This document shows, piece by piece, positions 23,127-31,441 of a stretch of 64,000 bases of DNA. Source of the DNA: VRUE01 sp963807425 (GTDB lineage Bacteria > Actinomycetota > Thermoleophilia > Solirubrobacterales > 70-9). The position numbers and the translations under genes were made by a program. The stretch spans positions 124,001 through 188,000 of the forward strand of contig CAWEBZ010000006.1 of NCBI GenBank assembly GCA_963807425.1. The letters are read 5' to 3'. The notes under the pieces were generated by a model that did no database searches, was not told where the DNA came from, and saw nothing but the letters and a program-made list of their open reading frames with translations. Numbering within the stretch: the first letter of the stretch is position 1; each line of letters begins with the position of its first letter.

Positions 23127-25514
23127 TCAGTCACCGGCAGGCATCTCTTCCCAGCGTTCTATCTGCGGCAACTTCCAGAGGACGCTAGCGATGATCAGGC
23201 CGATCGCGGCGCAGAGCAGCGCCAGGAACCACTCGGTCGCGTTGAGCAGGGTCATCTCGAAGAAGTCGCGAACGGGAGCGGCGGCGAGGATCAGGGCGAA
23301 GAGCGCACCCAGGCCGGCGACCATGGCGAGCATGTAGCTCTGGATCGCGATGTGCTCGCGGCCCGGGCCGCGCTCCAACAGCAGCACGAAGCTGAGCCCG
23401 AGCACGATCAGGGTCGTCGTCGCTGCGGTGCGTCCGGCCTCGAGGCTGCCGCCGAAGACGGTGTCGACGAGGAAAAAGGAGAGGATCGAGCCAAGTGCCG
23501 TCGCCACACCCGCGGGGACCGCAAAGGCAGCAAGCGCTCTCAGTAGCCGTCCGCGGTAGAGCGGCCCGTCGGAGGGCGCCAGGGCCAGCACGAAGGAGGG
23601 GATGCCGATCGTCAGCAGTACAGCCAGGGTCAGGTGCCGGGGCAGGAAGGGGAAGGCGAAACCGGGGACGGCGACGAGCAGGATCAGCGCCGCCGCGTAG
23701 ACCGACTTGGTCAGGTAGAGGCGGCCGAGCCGGTGGATGTTGCGGGCGATCCTGCGTCCCTCGCCGACCGCCTCCGGCAGCCGGCCGAATTCGTCCTTGA
23801 GCAGCACCACGTCGGCCACGCCCTTGGTCACCTGGGCGCCGGAGCCCATCGCCACCGCCATCCGTGCCTGCTTCAGCGCCGGCACGTCGTTGACCCCGTC
23901 GCCGATCATCGCTGCATAGCGCCCCGACGCGGCGAGCGCCCCGACCAGCGCCTTCTTCTGCTCCGGCTTGATCCGGCAGAAGACCGTGTTGCGCTGCGCC
24001 GCCTCGGCCAGGGCCTCGCCCTCCTCCGGCAGGTCGGGGCCCTCGATCACACCGGCGTCCCGCGGCACCCCGACCGCGTAGGCAACCGCCGTCACCGTCG
24101 CCCTCGCGTCGCCGGAGATCAGCTTCAGGTCGACGTCCTGCTCGCGCATGTAGGCGACGGTCTCCGCCGCGTCGGGCCGCAGCGTCTCCTCGAGCACGAC
24201 GAGCGCGACCGGGGCGATCGTCGGCGGCGCCTGCTTGGCGGGGTCGGTCGGCAACGGCTCGCTCGTTTCGCCGAAGGCGACGACCCGTCGTCCCTTAGCG
24301 GTCTCCTGCTCGAGCTTGTGGGCGAGCCCAGAGGGCAGGTTCAGCACGCCGGCCTCGGCGAGCACATCCGGCGCTCCCAGCACGTAGCTGGTCGAGCCGG
24401 TCCGCAGGCCGCTCCACTTCCACTCCGAGGAGAAGGGGACCTCGGAATCGACCCGGCCGGCTTTGCCGGGAAAGCGCTCGGCGATCGTCTCCAGCGTGCG
24501 GTTGCGATCGCCGGCGCTGGCGGCGAAGCGGCCCAGCGCGGCGTGGGCCGCCGCCGCGTCGATCCCCTCCGCCACCTCGGCCCCGACCAGCCGCAGCTCG
24601 CCGTCGGTCAGGGTGCCGGTCTTGTCGACGCAGATCGTGTCGACCGCGGCGAGGCTCTCGGTCGCGCTCATCTGCTGGACCAGGGTCTCGTTGCGCGCCA
24701 GGCGCACCGCCGCGACCGCGAAGGTGACGCTCATCAGCAGCACCAGGCCCTCCGGGATCAGCGTCACCAGGCCGGCGGTCGCCGTCTGCGCCGCCTCGAC
24801 CAGGTCGGTGCTGCGCAGCTGGAAGGTGAGCAGCAGGAGCACGGCCAGTGGCGCCATCCCGTAGGTGCAGGCGACGATCACCCGGTTGACCTCGCTCTGC
24901 AGGGGGGAGGGCGGATGGCGGAACGTTTTCGCCTCGCCGGCCAGCTTGCCCGCGTAGCTCTCCTCGCGCACCGCGTCCACCTCGTAGGCGCCGGATCCCG
25001 AGATGCCGAAGGAGCCCGACAGCACCCGATCGCCGGCCGCCTTGCGCACCCCGTCCGCCTCGCCGGTCAGCAGCGACTCGTCCAGCGTCAGCCCGCGGCT
25101 GGCGACGACCACGCCGTCGGCGACCAGCTGGTCGCCCGGGCCGACCTCGACGATGTCTCCCGGCACGACCTCCTCCGCCAGCAGCTCGACCGTGGCGCCG
25201 TCGCGCACGACCTTTGCGTGCGGGGCGACCAGCACCGCTAGCTCGTCAAGCGTCCGCTTCGCCTTCAGCTCCTGGCGGATCCCGATGTAGGAGTTGACGA
25301 TCGCGATCAGGCCAAAGACCGCATCGGCGAACAGTCCCAGCGAGAGGATGAGGACGAAGAAGACGCCGATGATCGCGTTGAAGAGCGTGAAGACGTTGCC
25401 GGCGACGATGCTCGCGGTCGAGCGGGAGGAGGTTTCCCGGGGCGATCCCAGCTTGCGCAGGCGGGTGGCCGCCTCGGAGCTCGTCAGTCCACGCTCAATC
25501 GCTGCGTCGGTCAT
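23127..25514 (-). CDS. P-type cation-transporting ATPase, CtpE-like
   Basis: 795 residues. The actuator motif is LTGEAD (150-155). The helix-4 PEGL sequence (254-257) marks the cation path, the phosphorylation site is DKTGTLT (Asp297), and the hinge is IGDGVNDVPALK. No N-terminal heavy-metal domain or CPx motif exists, so this is not a copper/zinc pump. PEGL plus length fit the actinobacterial CtpE group, linked to calcium in mycobacteria, and fit less well to Mg2+ MgtA. Ten hydrophobic segments can be placed. It diverges from the F420-type oxidoreductase gene with 28 bp between the start codons. Confidence 0.88.
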   Translation of the reverse strand: MTDAAIERGLTSSEAATRLRKLGSPRETSSRSTASIVAGNVFTLFNAIIGVFFVLILSLGLFADAVFGLIAIVNSYIGIRQELKAKRTLDELAVLVAPHAKVVRDGATVELLAEEVVPGDIVEVGPGDQLVADGVVVASRGLTLDESLLTGEADGVRKAAGDRVLSGSFGISGSGAYEVDAVREESYAGKLAGEAKTFRHPPSPLQSEVNRVIVACTYGMAPLAVLLLLTFQLRSTDLVEAAQTATAGLVTLIPEGLVLLMSVTFAVAAVRLARNETLVQQMSATESLAAVDTICVDKTGTLTDGELRLVGAEVAEGIDAAAAHAALGRFAASAGDRNRTLETIAERFPGKAGRVDSEVPFSSEWKWSGLRTGSTSYVLGAPDVLAEAGVLNLPSGLAHKLEQETAKGRRVVAFGETSEPLPTDPAKQAPPTIAPVALVVLEETLRPDAAETVAYMREQDVDLKLISGDARATVTAVAYAVGVPRDAGVIEGPDLPEEGEALAEAAQRNTVFCRIKPEQKKALVGALAASGRYAAMIGDGVNDVPALKQARMAVAMGSGAQVTKGVADVVLLKDEFGRLPEAVGEGRRIARNIHRLGRLYLTKSVYAAALILLVAVPGFAFPFLPRHLTLAVLLTIGIPSFVLALAPSDGPLYRGRLLRALAAFAVPAGVATALGSILSFFLVDTVFGGSLEAGRTAATTTLIVLGLSFVLLLERGPGREHIAIQSYMLAMVAGLGALFALILAAAPVRDFFEMTLLNATEWFLALLCAAIGLIIASVLWKLPQIERWEEMPAGD

Positions 25515-25542
25515 GTCGACTATTCAATAGGGTGCGAGTCGG

Positions 25543-26604
25543 ATGGCGCTGAAGCTCGGACTCAATCTCGGTTACTGGGGTATCGGCCCGGCCGGCGAGG
25601 ACGCCGTCGAGGTCGTCAAGGCGGCTGAGGGCAATGGCTTCGAGTCGGTTTGGGTGGCGGAGTCCTACGGGTCGGATGTGGTCAGCGTGCTCTCCTGGCT
25701 GATTCCCCAGACGGAGACGATCAAACTCGGCGCCGCGATCATGCAGGTGCCGGCCAGGCCGCCCGCGGCTGCGGCGATGGCCGGCGCGACGATCGACAAG
25801 CTCTCCGGCGGCCGCTTCCTCTTCGGCTTCGGCCCTTCCGGGCCGCAGGTCTCCGAAGGCTGGTACGGCGTGCCCTACTCAAAGCCCTGGGGCCGCACCC
25901 GCGAGTACATCGAAGTCGTGCGTGAGATCGTCGCCCGCGAGAGCAAGCTCGACCACCAGGGTGAGCACTACCAGCTGCCCCTCCCAGGTGGCGAGGGCAA
26001 GCCGCTGAAGCTCAACTTCCATCCCGAGCGCACCGAGATCCCCGTCTTCGTCGGGGCGATCGGGCGTAAATCGGTCGAGATGGCGGCCGAGATCGCCGAC
26101 GGCTGGATCCCGATCTTCTTCAGTGTCGACGCCTTCCAGGAGACTTGGGGCGAGCACCTGGAGGCCGGCTTCGCCAAGGGCGAACGGCAGCGCTCCGACC
26201 TCGAGGTCTCGCCGTCGCTGCAGGTCGCGATCGACGGTGACCTGGAGGCGGCGAAGAGCGTCGTCAAGGCGGGCCTCGTCCTCTACTTCGGCGGCATGGG
26301 CAGCCGCAAGACCAACTTCTACGTCGATCTTGCCCACCGCTTCGGCTTCGGCGACGTCGCCGACGAGGTGCAGCGTCGCTTTCAGGACGGCGACCGCGGC
26401 GGCGCCTTCGAGGCGGTGCCCGACGAGGTCGTCGAGGCAACCTCGCTGGTCGGGACCGAGGACGAGGTGGCGGAGCGGGTAGAGCGTTTCCGCGGCGCTG
26501 GCATCGATCGGCTGATCGTCTCGCCGGTTCACGTCGACCGCGCTCAGCAGCTGCACACGCTCGAGCGCCTCGCCGACATCGCAGGCGTCCAGACGCCTGC
26601 CTGA
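25543..26604 (+). CDS. Luciferase-like (LLM class) F420-dependent oxidoreductase
   Basis: 353 residues with the bacterial luciferase/MER TIM-barrel pattern. Conserved blocks include GYWGIGPAGEDAVEVVKAAE, VWVAESYGSDV, IKLGAAIMQVPARPPAA, GRFLFGFGPSGPQVSEGWYG, and PVFVGAIGRKSVEMAAEIADGW. These are typical of actinobacterial F420-using members rather than FMN luciferases. The substrate is unknown. The ATG at 25543 diverges from the cation ATPase. It precedes the transhydrogenase genes but with a 29-bp gap and no overlap. Confidence 0.85.
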   Translation: MALKLGLNLGYWGIGPAGEDAVEVVKAAEGNGFESVWVAESYGSDVVSVLSWLIPQTETIKLGAAIMQVPARPPAAAAMAGATIDKLSGGRFLFGFGPSGPQVSEGWYGVPYSKPWGRTREYIEVVREIVARESKLDHQGEHYQLPLPGGEGKPLKLNFHPERTEIPVFVGAIGRKSVEMAAEIADGWIPIFFSVDAFQETWGEHLEAGFAKGERQRSDLEVSPSLQVAIDGDLEAAKSVVKAGLVLYFGGMGSRKTNFYVDLAHRFGFGDVADEVQRRFQDGDRGGAFEAVPDEVVEATSLVGTEDEVAERVERFRGAGIDRLIVSPVHVDRAQQLHTLERLADIAGVQTPA

Positions 26605-26633
26605 CCTGATCGCATAGTCTCCGCCGCCGCGTT

Positions 26634-27752
26634 ATGAAGATCGGAGTGCCGAAAGAGACCGCCGAGGGGGAGCGCCGTGTCGCGCTCGTGCCTGACGTTG
26701 TCAAGTCGCTGAAGAAGAACGAGAAGGTCGAGGTGCTGGTCGAGTCCGGCGCCGGAGACGCCGCCGGTCATCCCGACTCCCAGTACACGGAGGCGGGAGC
26801 CGATGTAGTCGAGGCCGAGGTTACGTGGGGCGCCGACGTGGTCCTTCGCGTCGCCGCCCCTTCCGCCGCCGAGATCGGTCGCCTCAACTCCAATCAGATC
26901 TTCATCGGCCACCTCGCCCCCTGGACTGCCGCCGAGACCAACAAGGCCCTCGCCCAGGCCGGCGTGACCAGCTTCGCGATGGAGGCGATCCCGCGCACGA
27001 CACGCGCCCAGGCGATGGACGCACTCTCTTCCCAGGCCGCCGCCGCCGGCTACGCCGCGACCCTGATCGGCGCTCGCGAGTCGGGCCGCTTCTTCGGCAT
27101 GATGACCACCGCCGCTGGCACCGTGCCGCCGGCCAAGGTCCTTGTCCTCGGCGCTGGCGTCGCCGGCCTGCAGGCGGTGGCGACGGCGAAGCGCCTCGGC
27201 GCGATCGTCACCGGCTTTGACATCCGTCGCGCCGCCTGGGAGCAGATCGCCTCGCTCGGCGGCCGCCCGCTGGAACTGGACTTCATCCCCGACGCCGAGG
27301 GCGAGGGCGGCTACGCCCGCCCGCTCACCGACGAGGAGAACGCGCAAGTGCGTGACGCGCTCGGCGAGAACGCCGCCAAGCAGGACCTGATCGTCACCAC
27401 CGCCGCGATTCCCGGCCGCCCGGCGCCGCTGCTGATCACCGCCGACGCGGTGCGCGGCATGCAGCCCGGCTCGGTGATCGTCGACCTCGCCGCCGAGTCC
27501 GGCGGCAACTGCGAGCTGACGCAAGCGGGGGAGACGGTGGTCGAGAACGGCGTCAAGGTGGTCGGCCCGCGCAACCTCGCCAGCGAGATGCCGGCTCCGG
27601 CGTCGCAGCTCTACGCCAAGAACCTGGAGAACCTGCTCGGTCTGTTGATCACCGAGGAGGGCCAGCTGAAAGTCGATTTCGAGGACGACATCGTCGCCGC
27701 GGCCTGCATTACGCAGAGCGGCGAGATCAAGAACGAGAGGGCGGCCAAGTGA
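26634..27752 (+). CDS. pntAA: NAD(P)+ transhydrogenase subunit alpha part 1 (NAD-binding domain I)
   Basis: 372 residues. It begins MKIGVPKETAEGERRVALVP, the PntA/alanine dehydrogenase opening. The NAD site VLVLGAGVAGLQAVATAKRLGA is followed by the RQD-loop-like region and AAIPGRPAPLLITADAVRGMQPGSVIVDLA. The three-gene split (soluble domain I, small membrane subunit, PntB) is the usual actinobacterial form. The complex uses the proton gradient to pass hydride from NADH to NADP+. It overlaps pntAB by 4 bp. Confidence 0.93.
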   Translation: MKIGVPKETAEGERRVALVPDVVKSLKKNEKVEVLVESGAGDAAGHPDSQYTEAGADVVEAEVTWGADVVLRVAAPSAAEIGRLNSNQIFIGHLAPWTAAETNKALAQAGVTSFAMEAIPRTTRAQAMDALSSQAAAAGYAATLIGARESGRFFGMMTTAAGTVPPAKVLVLGAGVAGLQAVATAKRLGAIVTGFDIRRAAWEQIASLGGRPLELDFIPDAEGEGGYARPLTDEENAQVRDALGENAAKQDLIVTTAAIPGRPAPLLITADAVRGMQPGSVIVDLAAESGGNCELTQAGETVVENGVKVVGPRNLASEMPAPASQLYAKNLENLLGLLITEEGQLKVDFEDDIVAAACITQSGEIKNERAAK

Positions 27753-28063
27753 GCTTGATGACCGAGATCACGATCTTCGTCCTTGCCGCCTTCGTCGGCT
27801 TCGAGGTGATCTCGAAGGTCCCGACCACGCTGCACACGCCGCTGATGTCGCAGACCAACGCGATCCACGGCATCGTCATGTTGGGCGGCCTGATCGTCGT
27901 CGGTTACGCCGACGACTCGCTCGAGTACGTGATCGGCACGATCGCGATCGCCTTCGGCGCGATCAACATCGTCGGTGGCTTCATGGTCACGGACCGCATG
28001 CTCGGCATGTTCTCCAAAAAGCCGAAACCCAAGGCCGACGCTGACGGGAAGGGCGGCACGTGA
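27749..28063 (+). CDS. pntAB: NAD(P)+ transhydrogenase subunit alpha part 2 (membrane)
   Basis: 104 residues with three to four hydrophobic helices. It shows the family sequences GFEVISKVPTTLHTPLMSQTNAIHGIVMLGG and, near the end, INIVGGFMVTDRMLGMF. The tail is lysine-rich. It forms half of the proton channel with PntB. The GTG start overlaps pntAA and the end overlaps pntB by 4 bp, so all three are translated in step. Confidence 0.93.
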   Translation: MSLMTEITIFVLAAFVGFEVISKVPTTLHTPLMSQTNAIHGIVMLGGLIVVGYADDSLEYVIGTIAIAFGAINIVGGFMVTDRMLGMFSKKPKPKADADGKGGT

Positions 28064-29478
28064 CCCCGCTGGCCGTCTTCGAGCCGGGTGGCGACGCCGC
28101 CACCGCGCTCTACATCGTCGCCTTCTCGCTCTTCATCATCGGCGTGCGCCGCGGCACCCACCCGACCACCGCCAAGCAGGGCAACCTGGTCGCTGCCGGC
28201 GGCATGGCGATCGCCGTGGCCACGACGCTGCTGTTGGACGGGGTCGGCAATTGGGGCTTGATCGCGCTCGGTCTCGGGATCGGCACCGCGGTCGGCGTGA
28301 TCGCCTCGATCCGCGTGCAGATGACCGAGATGCCGCAGATGGTCGCCCTCTACAACGGCGTCGGCGGTGGCGCGGTCGCGCTGATCGCCTGGTCGGAGAT
28401 CCGCCACGGGATCTCGCTCGGCCACGAGATTCCGCTCGATGAGCTGATTCCGGTCCTCTTCGCCGCCGTCGTCGGCTCGGTCTCCTTCTGGGGCTCCAAC
28501 ATTGCCTTCGCCAAGCTCCAGGATCTGATCCCGACCCGGCCGCTGGCGGTCCCAGGCCAGCAGGTGATCAACGCGCTGCTGCTGATCGGCATCCTCGCCG
28601 CCTGCATCAACATCGCCGTCAACAACGACGACCCCTCGCAGCTGACCTTCATCGCGATCCTGATCGCCGCCGGACTGCTCGGCAACCTCGTCGTGCTGCC
28701 GATCGGCGGCGCCGACATGCCAGTCGTGATCTCGCTGCTGAACGCCTTCACCGGCCTCTCCGCCGCGGCCGCCGGCTTCGCCCTCGACAACGTCGCGCTG
28801 ATCGTCGCCGGCACCCTGGTCGGCTCCTCGGGCACGATCCTGACGATGGAGATGGCGACGGCGATGAACCGCTCGGTCGCCAACGTCCTCTTTGCCGGCT
28901 TTGGCGGTGCGCCCTCGGGCGGTGGCGGCGGCAGCGGCGAGGAGCGCCCCCATACCTCGATCGGCGCCCAGGACGCCGCGATCAAGCTCGCCTACGCCGA
29001 CTCGGTCGTGATCGTGCCCGGCTACGGCCTCGCCGTCGCCCAGGCTCAGCACGCGATCAAGGAGGTCGGCGACGAGCTGGAGAAGCGCGGCGTCACCGTC
29101 AGCTACGCGATCCACCCGGTCGCGGGCCGCATGCCGGGACACATGAACGTCCTCCTCGCCGAGGCCGACGTGCCCTACGAGCAGCTGAGGGAGATGGAGG
29201 AGATCAACCCCGAGATGCCGCGCACCGATGTCGCGGTCGTCGTCGGGGCCAACGACGTCACCAACCCGGCGGCGAAGAACGACCCGGACAGCCCGATTGC
29301 CGGGATGCCGATCATCGAGGTCGACCAGGCCCAGCAGGTGATCGTGATCAAGCGCTCGCTCAGCCCCGGCTTCGCCGGCATCGACAACGACCTCTTCTAC
29401 GAGCCCAACACCTCGATGCTCTTCGCCGACGCCAAGCAGGCCGCGGCCGACATCGCCGCCGAGATCCAGCAGCTCTAG
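28060..29478 (+). CDS. pntB: NAD(P)+ transhydrogenase subunit beta
   Basis: 472 residues. About eight to nine membrane helices occupy residues 10-270, including the QMVALYNGVGGGAVALIAW and VVLPIGGADMPVVISLLNAFTGLSAAAAGF channel helices. A glycine-rich linker (GGGGGSG) leads to the NADP-binding domain III, with VVIVPGYGLAVAQAQHAIKE, HPVAGRMPGHMNVLLAEA and VVVGANDVTNPAA. A GC-rich hairpin follows the stop. The operon raises NADPH supply, which matches the many NADPH- or F420-using oxidoreductases nearby. Confidence 0.94.
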   Translation: MTPLAVFEPGGDAATALYIVAFSLFIIGVRRGTHPTTAKQGNLVAAGGMAIAVATTLLLDGVGNWGLIALGLGIGTAVGVIASIRVQMTEMPQMVALYNGVGGGAVALIAWSEIRHGISLGHEIPLDELIPVLFAAVVGSVSFWGSNIAFAKLQDLIPTRPLAVPGQQVINALLLIGILAACINIAVNNDDPSQLTFIAILIAAGLLGNLVVLPIGGADMPVVISLLNAFTGLSAAAAGFALDNVALIVAGTLVGSSGTILTMEMATAMNRSVANVLFAGFGGAPSGGGGGSGEERPHTSIGAQDAAIKLAYADSVVIVPGYGLAVAQAQHAIKEVGDELEKRGVTVSYAIHPVAGRMPGHMNVLLAEADVPYEQLREMEEINPEMPRTDVAVVVGANDVTNPAAKNDPDSPIAGMPIIEVDQAQQVIVIKRSLSPGFAGIDNDLFYEPNTSMLFADAKQAAADIAAEIQQL

Positions 29479-29479
29479 C

Positions 29480-29495
29480 CGCCCCACCGGGGGCG
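29480..29495 (+). terminator. GC-rich hairpin after pntB
   Basis: CGCCCC and GGGGCG pair around ACCG directly after the pntB stop. No T-run follows, so it may only weaken read-through or act with Rho. It separates the pnt operon from the repeat-flanked DUF559 gene. Confidence 0.4.
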
Positions 29496-29502
29496 AATCA
29501 CC

Positions 29503-29550
29503 ACGTGCCACCGCTTATGTGCCCGTATGGGTGCTCGAGGAACGGCACGT
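29503..29550. repeat. Left hairpin repeat of the DUF559 gene
   Basis: The 32-nt stretch 29503-29534 matches 30462-30493 at 29 of 32 positions as a direct repeat. Its ends also form a short inverted repeat, ACGTGCC (29503-29509) and GGCACGT (29544-29550). The ATG of the DUF559 gene (29527) lies inside it. Compared with the right copy, the far arm of the hairpin has diverged where coding sequence begins. Confidence 0.75.
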
Positions 29551-30489
29551 AGGACCGGTGGCGGCCGAGGCGCGCTCGCTAGGCGCGAGCGGCAGCTGGC
29601 CGCTCTGGCTCGCAAGCAGCACGGCGTCCTCGCGAGGCAGCAGCTCGTGGATGCGGGGCTCGGGCCTCGTACGATCGCTCGCCGTGTCGAGGCGGGTCGC
29701 CTGCATCGCCTCCATCACGGCGTCTACGCGTTCGGTCATGGTGACCTGACGTCTCGCGGAAGGCTGATGGCGGCCGTGCTGGCCTGTGGGGAGGGTGCAG
29801 TCCTAAGTCACAGGAGCGCTGCGGCGCTCTGGGACTTCTGCGGATGGCAACGTGGCGCCACCGAAATCTCGGCGCCACGAGGACGGCAGAGGCCGGGCAT
29901 CTCAGTGCACGAGTGCGGACTTTCCAAGGAGGATCGGGCCGTTCTTCACCGCATTCCGGTTACGTCCGTTGCCCGCACGCTCTTCGATCTGGCCGAGATG
30001 GTCGACGAGAACCAGCTCGCGCGGGCCTTCGAGGAGGCGGATCGGCTTGGTTTGGTGGAGCTGCAAGCACTGGAAGGCGTCTGCGCCCGAGGGTACGGGC
30101 GTCGCGCCCTTCGTCCGATTCGTCGCCTGATCGACGCAGCGCGGATGCCAGAGCCAACCCGCTCGGATCTCGAGGCGGGCTTCCTCGCCTTCTGCCACGA
30201 GCACGATCTGCCCATTCCGCTGACCAACGTCCTGGTGCTCGACCGCGAGGCTGATGCATTCTGGCCAGCGTCTCGCCTGATCGTCGAGGTGGATAGCTGG
30301 TCCTTTCACAGGCATCGTGCCGCCTTCGAGCGTGACCGCATCCGCGATGCGGCGATGCAGGCCGCTGGATACCGCGTCATCCGCGTCACACATAGGCGGC
30401 TCGAACGCGAACCGGCAGTGGTCGCCGCCGAGCTCCGCCGCCTCCTCGACGCCAACGAGGGACGTGCCACCTCTTATGTGCCCATATAG
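29527..30489 (+). CDS. AbiEi-like winged helix plus DUF559 (Vsr-like) nuclease-fold protein
   Basis: 320 residues. The first ~70 form an AbiEi/type IV antitoxin-like DNA-binding head (VLARQQLVDAGLGPRTIARR, then RLHRLHHGVYAFGH). The middle resembles the shared SHRSAAALWDF and RTLFDLAEMV segments of this family. The C-terminus is DUF559, with LIVEVDSWSFHRHRAAFE and GYRVIRVTHRRLE, the Vsr-like restriction-endonuclease fold whose acidic site is the D in EVDSW. Such proteins are multi-copy in actinobacteria and of unknown role; no AbiEii toxin partner is present. Start and stop codons lie at the same place in two flanking repeat copies, suggesting mobility. Confidence 0.8.
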   Translation: MGARGTARRTGGGRGALARRERQLAALARKQHGVLARQQLVDAGLGPRTIARRVEAGRLHRLHHGVYAFGHGDLTSRGRLMAAVLACGEGAVLSHRSAAALWDFCGWQRGATEISAPRGRQRPGISVHECGLSKEDRAVLHRIPVTSVARTLFDLAEMVDENQLARAFEEADRLGLVELQALEGVCARGYGRRALRPIRRLIDAARMPEPTRSDLEAGFLAFCHEHDLPIPLTNVLVLDREADAFWPASRLIVEVDSWSFHRHRAAFERDRIRDAAMQAAGYRVIRVTHRRLEREPAVVAAELRRLLDANEGRATSYVPI

Positions 30490-30509
30490 GTGCCTAAGAG
30501 GTGGCACGT
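30462..30509. repeat. Right hairpin repeat of the DUF559 gene
   Basis: A perfect 15-bp inverted repeat (ACGTGCCACCTCTTA at 30462-30476 and its complement at 30495-30509) encloses an 18-nt loop. The left arm plus loop repeats 29503-29534. The TAG stop of the DUF559 gene sits in the loop at the position that holds the ATG in the left copy. This looks like the intact form of the repeat. Confidence 0.8.
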
Positions 30510-31441
30510 CCTCTGGGGCCGGAGGGGAGGGAGGACAATCGACGGTGGAGTGGGTGGCTCTGCTGGCCGTTGTGTCGCTGACCCTGGTCGCTCTGCTTGC
30601 GGCAGGGGTGCGGGTGCCGGGGGCGGCGCTGGCCTACGCGGTTGCGTCGCGGATTCTCTGTGCCGCCTCGATGGCGGACAGCTGTGGGGACGAACCGGTG
30701 TTGATCGCGGCTTACGGAGGCGAGGTCGGCGGGTTGGTGCGGGAGTACATGCCGACGATCCTCTTCGAGCGCGGGTCGCGGGCTGTGCCGGTGGACTTCC
30801 GGCGGTGTCGCAGGACGGAGTGCAGCGACGGGCTTGAGAGTGGCCTGGTTCGTCGGACCGATGCCGGTCTGCCGGTCTCGGCCTTCGTCCATGTCGTCGA
30901 CTGCCGACCCGGAGAGGCTGAGGAGGCGGAGGCAGAAGGAGCGGACTGCTCGGGTCCTCCGGCCGGCAACCTCTACGTCCAGTATTGGCTCTATTACCCA
31001 GACTCCGCCACCCTGCGCGGCGTTCCGGTCGCCGGTGACGCTGGCTACCACCGCGACGACTGGGAGTCGGTCCAGATCCGCTTCGGCCCGGACGGCGAGG
31101 TCGACCAGCGCGCCTCCTCCCACAACGGCTTCAACCACGCCCAGGGAGTCGCCAACTGGGGCTCCGACGCCGGCATCGGTCCGCTGAAGGACGTCGCCGA
31201 AGCGGTTGGCGCCCGCGCCCGCAACGGCTGGGGCCCGGAGACCGGCCTGCTGCTCGTCTCCGGCGGCAGCCATGCCGGCAACTCTGGCGGCATTCCTCGT
31301 ATCGACCGCCTCACCCACGGCCGCCGCGTCCACCTGATCCCCCTAGAGCCGATCGCCGCCACCAGCACCGACCGCTTCGCGGTCAGCCCCCCCTGGCGCA
31401 AGCGCGTCTGGCGCGACCCCGAGGCCGAAGGAACCGGCTGA
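30476..31441 (+). CDS. Secreted protein with TadE/Flp-like N-terminus and VPS62-like domain
   Basis: The protein opens with a prepilin-like block GGQSTVEWVALLAVVSLTLVALLAA, typical of TadE/Flp proteins cut after glycine. A ~270-residue extracytoplasmic domain follows. It has YVQYWLYYPDSATLRG, GYHRDDWESVQIRFGPDG and ASSHNGFNHAQGVANWG, which resemble the VPS62 family. Several cysteines (CGDEP, RRCRRTEC, VDCRPG) suggest disulfides. Upstream of the GQSTVEW block the only ATG in frame (30476) lies inside the hairpin repeat; a GTG at 30545 with a GGGAGGAC ribosome site is the alternative. The 5' end may have been altered when the neighbouring element arrived. Confidence 0.62.
   Translation: MCPYRCLRGGTSSGAGGEGGQSTVEWVALLAVVSLTLVALLAAGVRVPGAALAYAVASRILCAASMADSCGDEPVLIAAYGGEVGGLVREYMPTILFERGSRAVPVDFRRCRRTECSDGLESGLVRRTDAGLPVSAFVHVVDCRPGEAEEAEAEGADCSGPPAGNLYVQYWLYYPDSATLRGVPVAGDAGYHRDDWESVQIRFGPDGEVDQRASSHNGFNHAQGVANWGSDAGIGPLKDVAEAVGARARNGWGPETGLLLVSGGSHAGNSGGIPRIDRLTHGRRVHLIPLEPIAATSTDRFAVSPPWRKRVWRDPEAEGTG

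Noticed and set aside
23634..25241. A 535-residue open frame opposite the P-type ATPase
   Set aside because: It mirrors conserved ATPase motifs on the other strand and shows no domain. GC skew explains its length.
27904..29511. A 535-residue open frame opposite pntB
   Set aside because: PntB is unmistakable on the plus strand, and the opposite frame is compositionally biased.
29527..30489. Naming the DUF559 gene as a type IV toxin-antitoxin system
   Set aside because: Only an AbiEi-like head is present; there is no AbiEii-type nucleotidyltransferase gene beside it.
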